Source of the DNA: Bacteroidia bacterium
GTDB taxonomy: Bacteria > Bacteroidota > Bacteroidia > B-17B0 > Aurantibacillaceae
Length of the DNA: 64,000 bases
Direction of reading: 5' to 3'
NCBI GenBank assembly: GCA_022842625.1
Contig: JALHPG010000002.1
Coordinates: 62,001 to 126,000, forward strand
Shown here: piece by piece, positions 30,746-42,359 of the stretch
Layout of the letters: the number at the start of each line of letters is the position of its first letter
How positions within the stretch are numbered: the stretch's first letter is position 1
The notes under the pieces: generated by a model
Database searches by the model: none
Told to the model about the DNA's origin: nothing
Seen by the model: only the letters and a program-made list of their open reading frames with translations
Program-made: the position numbers and the translations under genes

Positions 30746-30747
30746 GT

Positions 30748-31239
30748 TTACGATAAAATTTTCTGGATCAATTTTGTTGTAGAATAACCCTCTAAAAAAG
30801 GGATCGTAACAACCTTTCCGCCACGCGCCATCACTATGTCATAGCCAACTATCGTTTCTACTTTATAGTCATCACCTTTTACTAAAATATCCGGTTGAAG
30901 GAACTTAATAAGCTCATAGGGTGTTTCCTCATCAAACAAAATAATATGATCAATACACGCTAAACCCGCCAGCACTGTGGCGCGCGCTTGTTCGTTGTTT
31001 ATTGGCCGATTAGGGGCTTTATTAAGGCGCCTTACTGAATTATCTGTATTTAATCCTAATACTAATACATCGCCAAGGTCTCTTGCCTGTGTTAAATAAT
31101 CAATATGCCCGGGATGAATAATGTCAAAACAACCATTTGTAAAAACAATTTTTTTACCGGCAGCTTTTTGCAAATTAAGAATTTGCAACGCAGCTTCTTT
31201 TGATACGATCTTACTTTTTAATTGTTCTTTAAACGACAT
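30748..31239 (-). CDS. rfaE2: D-glycero-beta-D-manno-heptose 1-phosphate adenylyltransferase
   Basis: VFTNGCFDIIHPGHIDYLTQARDLGDVLVLGLNTDNSVRRLNK...NNEQARATVLAGL. Confidence 0.95.
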   Translation of the reverse strand: MSFKEQLKSKIVSKEAALQILNLQKAAGKKIVFTNGCFDIIHPGHIDYLTQARDLGDVLVLGLNTDNSVRRLNKAPNRPINNEQARATVLAGLACIDHIILFDEETPYELIKFLQPDILVKGDDYKVETIVGYDIVMARGGKVVTIPFLEGYSTTKLIQKILS

Positions 31240-32245
31240 TTCTGTTGCGATTGTATAGTGGAACTACAATTATACTTATCAACCCTAAAACTAATATTAA
31301 TGCAAACTGACTTGTCCATGCTAACCACGGCAAAGCAAACGAAGAAATTTCATCAACACCATAAGTATTAAACAAGATCCAACTAATAATGGCAGGGTAA
31401 GCGCCAAGGCCGCCTGGCGCAAACATAACACCAAAAGTTCCAAATAGTAATAAAGTTAAGCATTCTGATTGGCCTAAATTTGAAGTCCCATTTAAAGCAA
31501 AAAAACAAACATATAAAGAGTAAAAATAACAGGCCCAAATCAATAAGCTCAAAACAATAAATTTGTAAGGTTTTTCCATTTTTGCAATAGAACTCAGCCC
31601 TTCTCCCATCCCCTTTAAAATGCCTCCCAGTTTGCCTTTTAATAGGGTAGAGAATTTTTTTCTTAATAAAAAAAAGCCGGCTACCATAACAACCATAAAT
31701 ACTCCCAACATTACAAGTTTAGTAGGGCTATGACTCAAGCCTGACAAAATATTTAAAAGTGGGTCAAAAATGTATTTATTCACTAAACCGCTTAATTCTT
31801 TAAATTGAACTAAAAACGTTAATGCAAAAATTACCAAGAATAAAATAAAATCAATTATTCTTTCGGTAATAACCGTTCCAAATGCAACTTCAAAAGGCAC
31901 GTCATCATACTTTGGGGCAAGCGTACAACGCGATATTTCCCCCATGCGCGGTATGCCGTAATTAGCCAAGTAACCGATCATTACATAACAGTTAGCATTT
32001 ACTAAATTTATTTTGTGCCCCGTTGGTTTTAATAAATAATTCCATCTATAGGCTCTCAAAAAATGGCTTAACCAAGAAATAAGTAATGAAACAATTATCC
32101 AGAAATAATTTGCTTGTTTAAACGCGTCAATTATTTTTTCCTTTTGCTCGGGAGTAATTGATCTAACAGAAAGCCAAATAAATAAAACACCTATGCCAAG
32201 TAAAACAATAAATTGTAATATGGATTTGGTGCTTTTAATTGCCAC
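31229..32245 (-). CDS. Lysylphosphatidylglycerol synthase TM-region (UPF0104) family membrane protein
   Basis: Multi-TM, SHFLRAYRWNYLLKPTG, GYLANYGIPRMGEISRC, FGVMFAPGGLGAYPAI. Confidence 0.88.
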   Translation of the reverse strand: MAIKSTKSILQFIVLLGIGVLFIWLSVRSITPEQKEKIIDAFKQANYFWIIVSLLISWLSHFLRAYRWNYLLKPTGHKINLVNANCYVMIGYLANYGIPRMGEISRCTLAPKYDDVPFEVAFGTVITERIIDFILFLVIFALTFLVQFKELSGLVNKYIFDPLLNILSGLSHSPTKLVMLGVFMVVMVAGFFLLRKKFSTLLKGKLGGILKGMGEGLSSIAKMEKPYKFIVLSLLIWACYFYSLYVCFFALNGTSNLGQSECLTLLLFGTFGVMFAPGGLGAYPAIISWILFNTYGVDEISSFALPWLAWTSQFALILVLGLISIIVVPLYNRNRNVV

Positions 32246-32246
32246 T

Positions 32247-32597
32247 TTATTTTAGTTTATTAGTTTTAGTATCAGGAAAAACAACCCATGGATGAAAGGT
32301 TTTTGCCTTCTCAAAATCCATATTAGCGTAAGAAATAATTATTACTACATCTGCTAATTTAACGCGTAATGCAGCCGGCCCATTCAAACAAATAACCCCA
32401 CTTCCGCGCTCACCCTTTATCACGTATGTAATAAAACGCTCGCCATTATTTTTATTTAAAATATGTACTTGTTCGTTTTCAATAAAATTAGCAGCATCCA
32501 TTAGATCCTCATCAATAGTAACGCTACCAATATAATCTAACTCAGCCTGCGTAACAGTTACGCAGTGTAATTTAGATTTCATAACAGTAATTTCCAT
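32247..32597 (-). CDS. panD: Aspartate 1-decarboxylase
   Basis: [41 protein letters not shown] with GS self-cleavage site. Confidence 0.97.
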   Translation of the reverse strand: MEITVMKSKLHCVTVTQAELDYIGSVTIDEDLMDAANFIENEQVHILNKNNGERFITYVIKGERGSGVICLNGPAALRVKLADVVIIISYANMDFEKAKTFHPWVVFPDTKTNKLK

Positions 32598-32673
32598 AGC
32601 GGTGTAAATTTAGGGTTTTTTATTCATTTGGTGTTGCATTAAACCCAACAAAATCGATAACTTTAAACAATAT

Positions 32674-33459
32674 TTGTATCTTAAAACCGTTATACTGTTT
32701 CTGAGAAGATTTAATTTTATATTTATCGCGCTACTACTTGCACTTAACTCCTTTTCGCAAGAAAATGATGGTTACGGTGTGCATTTACCAAAATTTTACA
32801 AGCAAAAACTGCATTTTGGTTTTACCATTTCGGGTAACTCAACTGATTTTAGAATAAACCCAAAACCCAATTCACAATTCCCCGATACGGTTATTGGCAC
32901 CACCCGTTACAGAATTAAAACAGTATACTCGCAACCCGCACCGGGCTTTGCAATTGGCATTGTTAGCGATGCAAGAATATTTGACTATTTAAGGATTCGT
33001 TTTACCCCAAATATTAGCTTTGCTTCTAGAAAAATAGAATACCGTTTGTCAAATGTCAATCGTGATAGTACTAAAGTGTTCCAAAAATTAGTGGAATCGG
33101 CGTTTATTTTCTTTCCTCTTGAAGCAAAAATTCAATCCAAACGCTTGGGTAATTTTAGTGCTTACTTAATTGGGGGTGGTGGATATTCCTTAGACCTTGC
33201 ATCGAGAAAAAAATCGGCCGGGGTGTCGTCCGGAGGGCCAAATCAATTGGATGATAACGTTAAACTTAAGCGCGATGACATTTTTTATAGTGCAGGAGCG
33301 GGAACAGATTTTTATTTAGAATATTTTAAACTGGGATTAGAACTAAAACTACTAATCGGCACTAAAAATTTATTACGCCCCGAAAACAGTATCTTTACTA
33401 ATAGTATTGATAAGGTAAGATCGCGTATGGTGGTTTTTACTGTAACATTTGAAGGGTAA
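32674..33459 (+). CDS. porT: PorT-family outer-membrane beta-barrel protein (T9SS associated), TTG start
   Basis: Signal peptide, HFGFTISGNSTDFRI, QPAPGFAIGIVSDARIFDYLRIRFTPNISFASRKIEY. Confidence 0.8.
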   Translation: MYLKTVILFLRRFNFIFIALLLALNSFSQENDGYGVHLPKFYKQKLHFGFTISGNSTDFRINPKPNSQFPDTVIGTTRYRIKTVYSQPAPGFAIGIVSDARIFDYLRIRFTPNISFASRKIEYRLSNVNRDSTKVFQKLVESAFIFFPLEAKIQSKRLGNFSAYLIGGGGYSLDLASRKKSAGVSSGGPNQLDDNVKLKRDDIFYSAGAGTDFYLEYFKLGLELKLLIGTKNLLRPENSIFTNSIDKVRSRMVVFTVTFEG

Positions 33460-33498
33460 AATTTAAAGATTTGAAGGGTAAATTCCTTCCATATAGTT

Positions 33499-35076
<1,578 letters not shown>

Positions 35077-35102
35077 ATTTTTAACCGCTCTAATTAAAAT
35101 AC

Positions 35103-35110
35103 TAAATTTG
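35103..35110 (+). promoter_or_regulatory. Candidate -7 element (TAnnTTTG) upstream of trpS
   Basis: TAAATTTG 15 nt before ATG. Confidence 0.35.
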
Positions 35111-35124
35111 TTTTACATAATATT

Positions 35125-36099
35125 ATGACACGCATATTAACAGGCATACAAAGCACCAACGTTCCGCATTTAGGAAACATTTTAGGTGCCATTTTACCGG
35201 CAATTGAGCTGAGTAAACAACCAAACAGCGAAAGCTTATTGTTTATTGCAGATCTGCACACATTAACAAGTGTAAAAGACGCTGCGTTTATTAAACAAAG
35301 TACAAATGCCGTTGCGGCAACCTGGTTAGCGTTTGGTCTTGATTTAAATAAAACTGTTTTTTACCGCCAAAGCCGCGTGCCGCAAGTAACAGAGCTTACC
35401 TGGTATTTAAATTGTTTTACCCCTTACCCAATGCTTGCAAATGCGCATTCTTTTAAAGATAAGAGTGATCGTTTAAGTGATGTAAATGCGGGTTTATTTA
35501 TTTACCCGGTTTTAATGGCCGCAGATATTTTATTGTACGACGCACATAAAGTGCCGGTTGGTAAAGACCAGATACAACATTTAGAAATTACCGCAGACAT
35601 TGCACGTTCCTTTAATCATAAAGTTGGTAAAGAGGTTTTTGTTGTTCCTGAAGCGTTAACGGATGATCGCGTAATGATCGTTCCGGGAATTGACGGACAA
35701 AAAATGAGTAAATCGTATAACAACTTCATTAATTTATTTTTACCCGAAAAAGAATTAAAAAAAGTAGTAATGAGCATTGTTACTGATAGCAAGGGTTTAG
35801 AAGAACCTAAAGATCCTGAAACAGATAACGTATTTAAACTCTATAAATTATTAGGCAACGAAAAACAAACCGAAGAATTACGCCAAAATTATATTAAAGG
35901 CGGCTTTGGCTATGGTCATGCAAAAACAGCTTTATTAGAATTAATATTAGATACTTTTAAGGAGCAACGCATTACCTATGATAAACTAATGGCAGACACT
36001 TCTGTTCTTGAAAAAGAATTATCAATTGGCGAAGCAAAAGCTTCTAAAATGGCGAACGAAAAATTAAAACAAGTGCGAGACGTTATTGGGTTTAATTGA
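35125..36099 (+). CDS. trpS: Tryptophanyl-tRNA synthetase
   Basis: TRILTGIQSTNVPHLGNILGA; DGQKMSKSYNN (KMSKS). Confidence 0.97.
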   Translation: MTRILTGIQSTNVPHLGNILGAILPAIELSKQPNSESLLFIADLHTLTSVKDAAFIKQSTNAVAATWLAFGLDLNKTVFYRQSRVPQVTELTWYLNCFTPYPMLANAHSFKDKSDRLSDVNAGLFIYPVLMAADILLYDAHKVPVGKDQIQHLEITADIARSFNHKVGKEVFVVPEALTDDRVMIVPGIDGQKMSKSYNNFINLFLPEKELKKVVMSIVTDSKGLEEPKDPETDNVFKLYKLLGNEKQTEELRQNYIKGGFGYGHAKTALLELILDTFKEQRITYDKLMADTSVLEKELSIGEAKASKMANEKLKQVRDVIGFN

Positions 36100-36124
36100 T
36101 CTAATTTTACGAAAATACATTAAA

Positions 36125-36158
36125 CAAAAAAAGCTTCACAGGCGTGAAGCTTTTTTTA
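36125..36158. terminator. Terminator between convergent trpS and hmgA
   Basis: caaaaaaagcttcacaggcgtgaagcttttttta. Confidence 0.85.
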
Positions 36159-36178
36159 TTATTAAGGCTTTGGGTCAA

Positions 36179-37336
36179 TTACTCCACCCAACTTTTATAA
36201 TACTTCCCGTCATCAATTCCCATTGCTTCTTCGGTAACCATTAGTGGTCTGAAGGTGTCTATCATTACAGCTAATTCCTGAGTTTCTTTTTGCCCTAGAC
36301 TACGCTCCATTGCTCCCGGCGCCGGTCCGTGTGGAATTCCTTTAGGGTGTAATGTAATGTGTCCTTGTTCAATATTATTACGACTCATAAAATCGCCGTC
36401 AACATAATACAGCATTTCATCACTATCAATATTGCTATGGTTGTATGGCGCAGGAATTGAAAGCGGATGATAATCATATAAACGCGGAACAAAACTACAC
36501 ACTACAAATGTTGATGTTTCAAATGTTTGGTGAACCGGTGGTGGTTGGTGTAAGCGCCCTGTAATGGGTTCAAAATTATGAATAGAAAAACCCCAAGGGA
36601 AATTATATCCGTCCCAACCAACAACATCAAAAGGATGTGTTGCATAAACAAATTCATGCATCATACCTTCTTTTTTTATCTTCACAATAAAATCACCTTT
36701 TTCATCATGCGTTTCAAGATCCGTTGGTAATTTATAATCGCGTTCGCAAAACGGCGAGTGCTCTAACAATTGTCCTTGCGAATTTTTATAGCGTTTTGGT
36801 GTATAGTAAGGCGCAAAACTCTCACAATATAACAAACGATTATCGGTAGTTTCAAAATGCATTTGGTAGATCATTCCGCGAGGAATAATTAAATAATCGC
36901 CGTACTCAAATTGGATATTACCCATAAAGGTTTTTAAAGTTCCTTTTCCTCGGTGAATAAAGATCATTTCATCAGCATCGGCATTTTTATAAAAATATTC
37001 GGTTTGACTTTTCGTTGGCGCTGCTAAACCAATAGCACAATCGCCATTAATTAATAATGTTTTACGGCTCTCTAAAAAATCGGGTGTAGGTTTTATTTCA
37101 AAGCCTTTTAATAAAAGTGATTTAATGTTTTTCTCGATCGCGATCTTTGGCGCAACCGAATAACTTTTTAAGATCTCTTTTACTTGAGTTGGTCTGTGCG
37201 TATGATATAACAGTGAATCCATTCCCGAAAAACCTTCTGTTCCAAAAAGTTGTTCGTAATAATGATTTCCCTTTTCACTTTTAAAGATAACGTGTCTTTT
37301 AGCGGGAATTTTTCCTAGTTTATGGTAGATAGGCAT
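36179..37336 (-). CDS. hmgA: Homogentisate 1,2-dioxygenase
   Basis: cupin-type sequence: DEMIFIHRGKGTLKTFMGNIQFEYGDYLIIPRGMIYQM; PHGPAPGAMERSLG. Confidence 0.92.
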   Translation of the reverse strand: MPIYHKLGKIPAKRHVIFKSEKGNHYYEQLFGTEGFSGMDSLLYHTHRPTQVKEILKSYSVAPKIAIEKNIKSLLLKGFEIKPTPDFLESRKTLLINGDCAIGLAAPTKSQTEYFYKNADADEMIFIHRGKGTLKTFMGNIQFEYGDYLIIPRGMIYQMHFETTDNRLLYCESFAPYYTPKRYKNSQGQLLEHSPFCERDYKLPTDLETHDEKGDFIVKIKKEGMMHEFVYATHPFDVVGWDGYNFPWGFSIHNFEPITGRLHQPPPVHQTFETSTFVVCSFVPRLYDYHPLSIPAPYNHSNIDSDEMLYYVDGDFMSRNNIEQGHITLHPKGIPHGPAPGAMERSLGQKETQELAVMIDTFRPLMVTEEAMGIDDGKYYKSWVE

Positions 37337-37354
37337 CTTTTAATATTTAATTTG

Positions 37355-37876
37355 TTAAGATTGTTTTGCTTTTACATGAACCGTTTGATCCATTTTTAAT
37401 TGTTGTGTAGCTGTTAATCCGGTTTGAATAGTAACAGTAACTCTAAATTGTATTTTATCGTTAAAAATATATTCCTTCACATTTACATCCTGAAGATCCA
37501 TTCCAAAAGAAGAAACATTTTGCGGGATAACCGTTTTAGTGGCGATCAAAACATCTCCTAGGCCGGATGTTTTTAAATATATATTTAGTGATTTTAAAAA
37601 ATTCAAATTTCCGCTGGCTACAGAAAGGTCGAATCGGGTCATTTTAATTTCATCAACTAAATTCTGAACGGTTTTTTCTGAAATAAATTTGTTTTTTGAA
37701 TCGGTATTGATTTCAGGAGTGTTAAAATCGGCAGGAACATTAACCGTGATGCTTGAAGAGGGAATAGAAAGCGTTGTTGAATAATCGATATCAAACTCTG
37801 TTACTTTATTTTTTTTGCAGGATAAATTAAACGTTATCACCATCAATAATATTAAAGCGCAAGCAAGTTGTTTCAT
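37355..37876 (-). CDS. Hypothetical lipoprotein
   Basis: MKQLACALILLMVITFNLSCKK lipobox; start moved from 37894. Confidence 0.65.
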   Translation of the reverse strand: MKQLACALILLMVITFNLSCKKNKVTEFDIDYSTTLSIPSSSITVNVPADFNTPEINTDSKNKFISEKTVQNLVDEIKMTRFDLSVASGNLNFLKSLNIYLKTSGLGDVLIATKTVIPQNVSSFGMDLQDVNVKEYIFNDKIQFRVTVTIQTGLTATQQLKMDQTVHVKAKQS

Positions 37877-37886
37877 GATCCTTTCC

Positions 37887-38957
37887 TTAAACATTTTTTA
37901 AAGATAAATTATTTTTTATAATTTCTTTTAAGTTTGGCCTTAGCCTGCTTTTATAAACAGCTAAACATTCCGGTCCGTTTTTTACACGACCCTTGCGAAG
38001 TTCGCGTTGTTCTTCTATTGGCAAGGCAGCAATGGTAACGCATTCGGGCGTACAGCAACCCTGCATTTTTTCGGCACAAGCAGCGCATTGAATAAATAGT
38101 AAATGACAGTCGTCGTTTTTACAATTTACATGGGTATCACATGGCGCATCGCACTGGTGACAGGTGCTTAAAACATCATTGGTTATGCGCTCGCCGATTC
38201 GCTCATCAAAAACAAAATTTATCCCTTTAAATTTGCTTTCTAAACCCTTCTCTTTTATTTCTTCGGCATATTTAATAATGCCACCTTTTAAATGGTTGAC
38301 ATCCTTAAATCCTTTGTGTTTAAAATAGGCGCTGGCTTTTTCGCAGCGGATACCGCCTGTACAATACATTAAAACTTTTTTATCTTCTTGCCCGTGCAAG
38401 TGATCAATTACCAAAGGCAACTCTTCTCTAAATGTATCTGCATCCGGACAAAAAGCTCCTTCAAATCTTCCAACTTCGCTCTCGTAATGGTTACGCATGT
38501 CTATTACGATGGTGTTTGGGTCTTCTAAGGCCTTATTAAATGCAATTGCGTCTAAATAAGTGCCCGTTTTTGAAGGGTCAAAGTCTGGGTCGTTAATGCC
38601 GTCTGCAACCACCTTTTCCTTTACTTTAATTACCAACTTGTAAAACGATTTTCCGTTGCCATCAACAGCATGTTTAAACGGCACATCTTTAAAATATTCT
38701 ATACCGTTCAAGTGCTCTACAAAAGCATCCCAAAAATTAGCAGGCACACTCATTTGCGCGTTAATGCCTTCGTGCGCTATATAAATTCGCCCAAAGCAAT
38801 TCCACTCACTCCAAACTTTAAACAGGTTGTCGCGCAGCTCTTGGGGGTTTGTAATGTTTACGTAACGGTAAAACGAAATTGTTTTACGCTCGATCTTCTC
38901 TTCTTTTAAACGTTGTTTTAAAACGTCCTTGTTTTCTCTGTTCGCTAATATTGCCAT
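37887..38957 (-). CDS. trhO: tRNA uridine(34) hydroxylase / rhodanese-domain protein
   Basis: RIYIAHEGINAQMSVP; VLMYCTGGIRCEKASAYF rhodanese loop; C-terminal Cys-rich segment. Confidence 0.93.
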   Translation of the reverse strand: MAILANRENKDVLKQRLKEEKIERKTISFYRYVNITNPQELRDNLFKVWSEWNCFGRIYIAHEGINAQMSVPANFWDAFVEHLNGIEYFKDVPFKHAVDGNGKSFYKLVIKVKEKVVADGINDPDFDPSKTGTYLDAIAFNKALEDPNTIVIDMRNHYESEVGRFEGAFCPDADTFREELPLVIDHLHGQEDKKVLMYCTGGIRCEKASAYFKHKGFKDVNHLKGGIIKYAEEIKEKGLESKFKGINFVFDERIGERITNDVLSTCHQCDAPCDTHVNCKNDDCHLLFIQCAACAEKMQGCCTPECVTIAALPIEEQRELRKGRVKNGPECLAVYKSRLRPNLKEIIKNNLSLKNV

Positions 38958-39107
38958 AACGATAAAAATAATTGCAGTTTATATTATCATTTAAATTAAA
39001 ATTTTGTCTTTACGCTTTGTACACCGTACATTGTGCCTAATTTCAAAAATTATAATTACGTTTGTAAAGGTACAAAATTGTTTTCTAACTATTAACCGGA
39101 CTTAAGT

Positions 39108-40052
39108 ATGGCAACTAAAAACGAAAAAGTATTAATTATTGGCGCCGGTGGGCAAATTGGCGTTGAATTGACTGCAGAATTATCTAAAATTTATGGTCAT
39201 AAAAATGTAATTCCTTCTGACCTTAAAGAACCCGCAGTAGCAACAGAAAATCCTTTCGAAAAATTAGACGCCCTTGATGGCAAAGCGCTTTTTGAAATTG
39301 TAAAAAAACATGGTATTACGCATGTTTACCATTTAGCCGCCATGCTTTCTGCAACGGGCGAACAAAACCCAATGTTTGCATGGAAATTAAACATGGAGAG
39401 TTTATTTCATGTTTTAGATCTGGGAAAAGAAAAACATATTAAACAAATATACTGGCCTAGTTCAATTGCAGTGTTTGGTCCAACAACTCCTAGAGAAAAC
39501 ACTCCGCAATACACTGTAATGGAGCCTTCAACCATTTATGGTATTAGTAAACAAGCAGGAGAACGTTGGTGCGAGTGGTACTTTAAAAAGCATGGTGTTG
39601 ATACAAGAAGTATTCGTTACCCCGGATTAATTGGCTGGAAAAGCGCTCCGGGTGGAGGAACTACCGATTATGCCGTGCATATTTTTCATGAAGCATTAAA
39701 AACCGGTTCATACGAAAGTTTTTTAAGTGAGAATACTGCATTGCCAATGATGCATATGGAAGATGCTATTCGTGCAACTCTTGAGATAATGCATGCGCCT
39801 GCAGAAAACATAAAAATACGTGGCGCTTATAACTTAGCCGGTATTAGTTTTAGTCCAAAACAAATTGCAGAAGAAATAAAAAAACATATTCCTGATTTTA
39901 CAATTTCATACAAACCTGATTTTAGACAAGCAATTGCTGATAGCTGGCCAAAAAGTATTAACGACGCCGAGGCCCAAAAAGACTGGGGTTGGAACATACA
40001 TTACGATCTGCCAAAGTTGGTAGAAAACATGTTAGTGAATTTAAAGAAATAA
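39108..40052 (+). CDS. NAD-dependent epimerase/dehydratase, L-threonine 3-dehydrogenase-like
   Basis: VLIIGAGGQIGVELTAELSKIYG; WPSSIAVFGPTTPRENTPQ; YGISKQAGE; GTTDYAV. Confidence 0.85.
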   Translation: MATKNEKVLIIGAGGQIGVELTAELSKIYGHKNVIPSDLKEPAVATENPFEKLDALDGKALFEIVKKHGITHVYHLAAMLSATGEQNPMFAWKLNMESLFHVLDLGKEKHIKQIYWPSSIAVFGPTTPRENTPQYTVMEPSTIYGISKQAGERWCEWYFKKHGVDTRSIRYPGLIGWKSAPGGGTTDYAVHIFHEALKTGSYESFLSENTALPMMHMEDAIRATLEIMHAPAENIKIRGAYNLAGISFSPKQIAEEIKKHIPDFTISYKPDFRQAIADSWPKSINDAEAQKDWGWNIHYDLPKLVENMLVNLKK

Positions 40053-40080
40053 AAATAGACTGTACAAACCGAACCTACTA

Positions 40081-40692
40081 ATGAAAAAAACAATTCTTAT
40101 TTCTTTGATCTTTCTGATACAACTTTCATTTGCACAAAACAGATATGCCCCCGGCTATTTATATACCGGTAATAATGATAGTGTTGCAGGAAAAATAAGA
40201 GATAGGCTGTTTTTTGCACCTTCAGGTAAAAAAATAAAGTTTATTGGTGCAGATGGAATAACAAAAAAGTTCAAAGCAAAGAATTTGTATGGTTACTCAA
40301 AATTAGGTCTTGTTAAATACTTATCAATTCCTTCATCTATATTTGGCGGGCGTTTAAGATTTATGAAAGTGATAGAAGATGGCGGTTTAACATTGTTGAC
40401 TTTTACACAAAGACATTCTTCGAGTTCAAGCTATGGATCTTCGTATGGTGGTTTTTCTAACGGGATGTATACCGGGCACTCAGGGTCAACAACATCTACC
40501 CGCTTTTTTATTTTTAAAAGGGGGCTTAAAGGTAAAACAGGAAGGGTTCCTTACATCGGTTTTAAAAACTTTATGCTTGAGTATGTGAGCGATGATGCGG
40601 AGGTAAAAAAACTTGTAGAAGAAAAATCACTTACTTATTCAGATGTTCAATTGATCATAAAAAAATATAATGATAATCTAAAGAAGAAATAA
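40081..40692 (+). CDS. Secreted hypothetical protein
   Basis: Signal peptide; shares family features with the ORF at 56082-56624. Confidence 0.6.
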   Translation: MKKTILISLIFLIQLSFAQNRYAPGYLYTGNNDSVAGKIRDRLFFAPSGKKIKFIGADGITKKFKAKNLYGYSKLGLVKYLSIPSSIFGGRLRFMKVIEDGGLTLLTFTQRHSSSSSYGSSYGGFSNGMYTGHSGSTTSTRFFIFKRGLKGKTGRVPYIGFKNFMLEYVSDDAEVKKLVEEKSLTYSDVQLIIKKYNDNLKKK

Positions 40693-40743
40693 AAATATTT
40701 CTTCTTTAGTCTGTATCGATCTTTCTAAAATTCTTTTTGCAAA

Positions 40744-41829
40744 TTAAACCGCAACTTCTGCTTTCGTCGCATTTAGTATAGCAACTTGTTGTGCTACATT
40801 TTGAGCTAGTTCAATAAATGCTATTGCCTGTGGGGTGTTTTCTTGCATAACTGCCGGGCGGCCTGCATCTGCTGCTTCACGAACACTTTGTATCAATGGC
40901 AATTGTGCCAATAAAGGCATTTTTAATTCTTCGGCAAGATCTTTTACACCATCTTTTCCAAAAATATAATATTTATTGTTTGGTAATTCGGCAGGTGTAA
41001 ACCAAGCCATGTTCTCTACCAAACCTAAAATTGGCACATTTAGTGCAGGTAATTCAAATAAAGAAATTCCTTTGCGCGCATCGGCGATAGCTACAGGCTG
41101 CGGCGTACAAACTATCACAGCGCCCGTTAAGGGAACTTGACTGCATAAACTAATTTGAATATCGCCTGTTCCCGGAGGAAGATCAACAATTAAATAATCT
41201 AATTCGCCCCAAACAGTATCATAAAATAATTGAGACAAAGCTTTGCTGGCCATTGGTCCGCGTAAGGCAACAACCTGTCCGGGGCCTGCTAAAAAGCCAA
41301 TTGAATTTATTTTAACGCCATAACTTTCTACAGGCGCCATTTTCTTTTGTCCGTTAAACTCTCCCGGTCCCGGTGCATCACGCTCAACGCCAAACATAAT
41401 GTGCTGCGATGGGCCATAAATATCGGCATCTACTAAACCTACTTTTGCACCTTGGCGAGCAAGACCTAGCGCCAAATTAGCGGCCACGGTACTTTTACCA
41501 ACACCGCCTTTTCCACTTGCTACTGCAATAATATTTTTTACATCGCGTAAAGTTGTTTCGTCTTTTTCTTTTTTAGAAGTAACCGTTGCTGTCATGTTTA
41601 TTTTCACTTTCGCTTCTTTATCAACATAGTGTAAAACTGCGTTCATACAGGCATTGTGAATCATATCTTTCATAGGACATGCGGGTGTTGTAAGTACAAC
41701 GGTAAAAGCAATGTTTTTTCCATCAACAACAACATCCTTTATCATGTTAAGCGTAACAAGATCTTTTTTTAGATCCGGATCGTCAACATATTTTAAAGCA
41801 TCTAAAACTTTTTGAACAGTAATTTCCAT
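40744..41829 (-). CDS. mrp: Mrp/NBP35-family P-loop ATPase, Fe-S carrier
   Basis: N-terminal DUF59-like; IIAVASGKGGVGKSTVAANLALGLARQGAKVGLVDADIYGPS. Confidence 0.95.
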   Translation of the reverse strand: MEITVQKVLDALKYVDDPDLKKDLVTLNMIKDVVVDGKNIAFTVVLTTPACPMKDMIHNACMNAVLHYVDKEAKVKINMTATVTSKKEKDETTLRDVKNIIAVASGKGGVGKSTVAANLALGLARQGAKVGLVDADIYGPSQHIMFGVERDAPGPGEFNGQKKMAPVESYGVKINSIGFLAGPGQVVALRGPMASKALSQLFYDTVWGELDYLIVDLPPGTGDIQISLCSQVPLTGAVIVCTPQPVAIADARKGISLFELPALNVPILGLVENMAWFTPAELPNNKYYIFGKDGVKDLAEELKMPLLAQLPLIQSVREAADAGRPAVMQENTPQAIAFIELAQNVAQQVAILNATKAEVAV

Positions 41830-41909
41830 AATAATTTTTTAAGGCGCTATGCCTTTGTTAAAAACAAGCTCATGTCTCTTTTGTTTTAAAGAAATTCAAT
41901 AAGATCGTT

Positions 41910-42119
41910 TTATTTTTTTGTAGTATCTGCAACCGGTGTAGGAGCGGGAGCCGTCATTCCTTCTTCGGCTTCAGCAATTGCATCTTTTATAGATTTTGCG
42001 ATAGAATCCTGAACTTCTTTAGCTCTTTTGTGCATTGAGTCGCGACTTTCTGCAGCAGGACCGCAAGCTGTTTGTGCTAAAATAAAAACTAAACTAAAAA
42101 ATAAAATTGTGTTTTTCAT
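41910..42119 (-). CDS. Small lipoprotein, paralogue of the next gene
   Basis: MKNTILFFSLVFILAQTACGPAAESRDSMHKRAKEVQDSIAKSI; start moved from 42203, which lies in the repeat. Confidence 0.65.
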   Translation of the reverse strand: MKNTILFFSLVFILAQTACGPAAESRDSMHKRAKEVQDSIAKSIKDAIAEAEEGMTAPAPTPVADTTKK

Positions 42120-42179
42120 ATGAATATAATTTATTGGCAAAGATAGAAAATAATAGCACTGAAAGAGCGTAGTAAATAA

Positions 42180-42283
42180 AGCCACAGATTTCGCAGATAA
42201 CACAGATTCCTTCTTTCTTAATATTATCGCTCTAAATTTATTTAAAATAATAAATCTGCGAGATCAGTGAAATCTGTGGCTAA
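42180..42283. repeat. Inverted intergenic repeat, copy 2
   Basis: gccacagatttcgcagataacacagatt...aaatctgcgagatcagtgaaatctgtggct. Confidence 0.85.
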
Positions 42284-42293
42284 AGGCCAAATG

Positions 42294-42335
42294 TTATAAA
42301 ACAGAAAGGCCTCAAAGCAATGCTTTGAGGCCGAT
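42294..42335 (-). terminator. Terminator downstream of 42360-42593
   Basis: ggcctcaaagc aat gctttgaggcc, perfect 11-bp stem. Confidence 0.7.
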
Positions 42336-42359
42336 CAGCTAACTAACTAAACACAAATA

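Noticed and set aside
42120-42203. N-terminal extension of the small lipoprotein ORF
   Set aside because: Lies in the inverted repeat; a canonical signal peptide starts at 42119.
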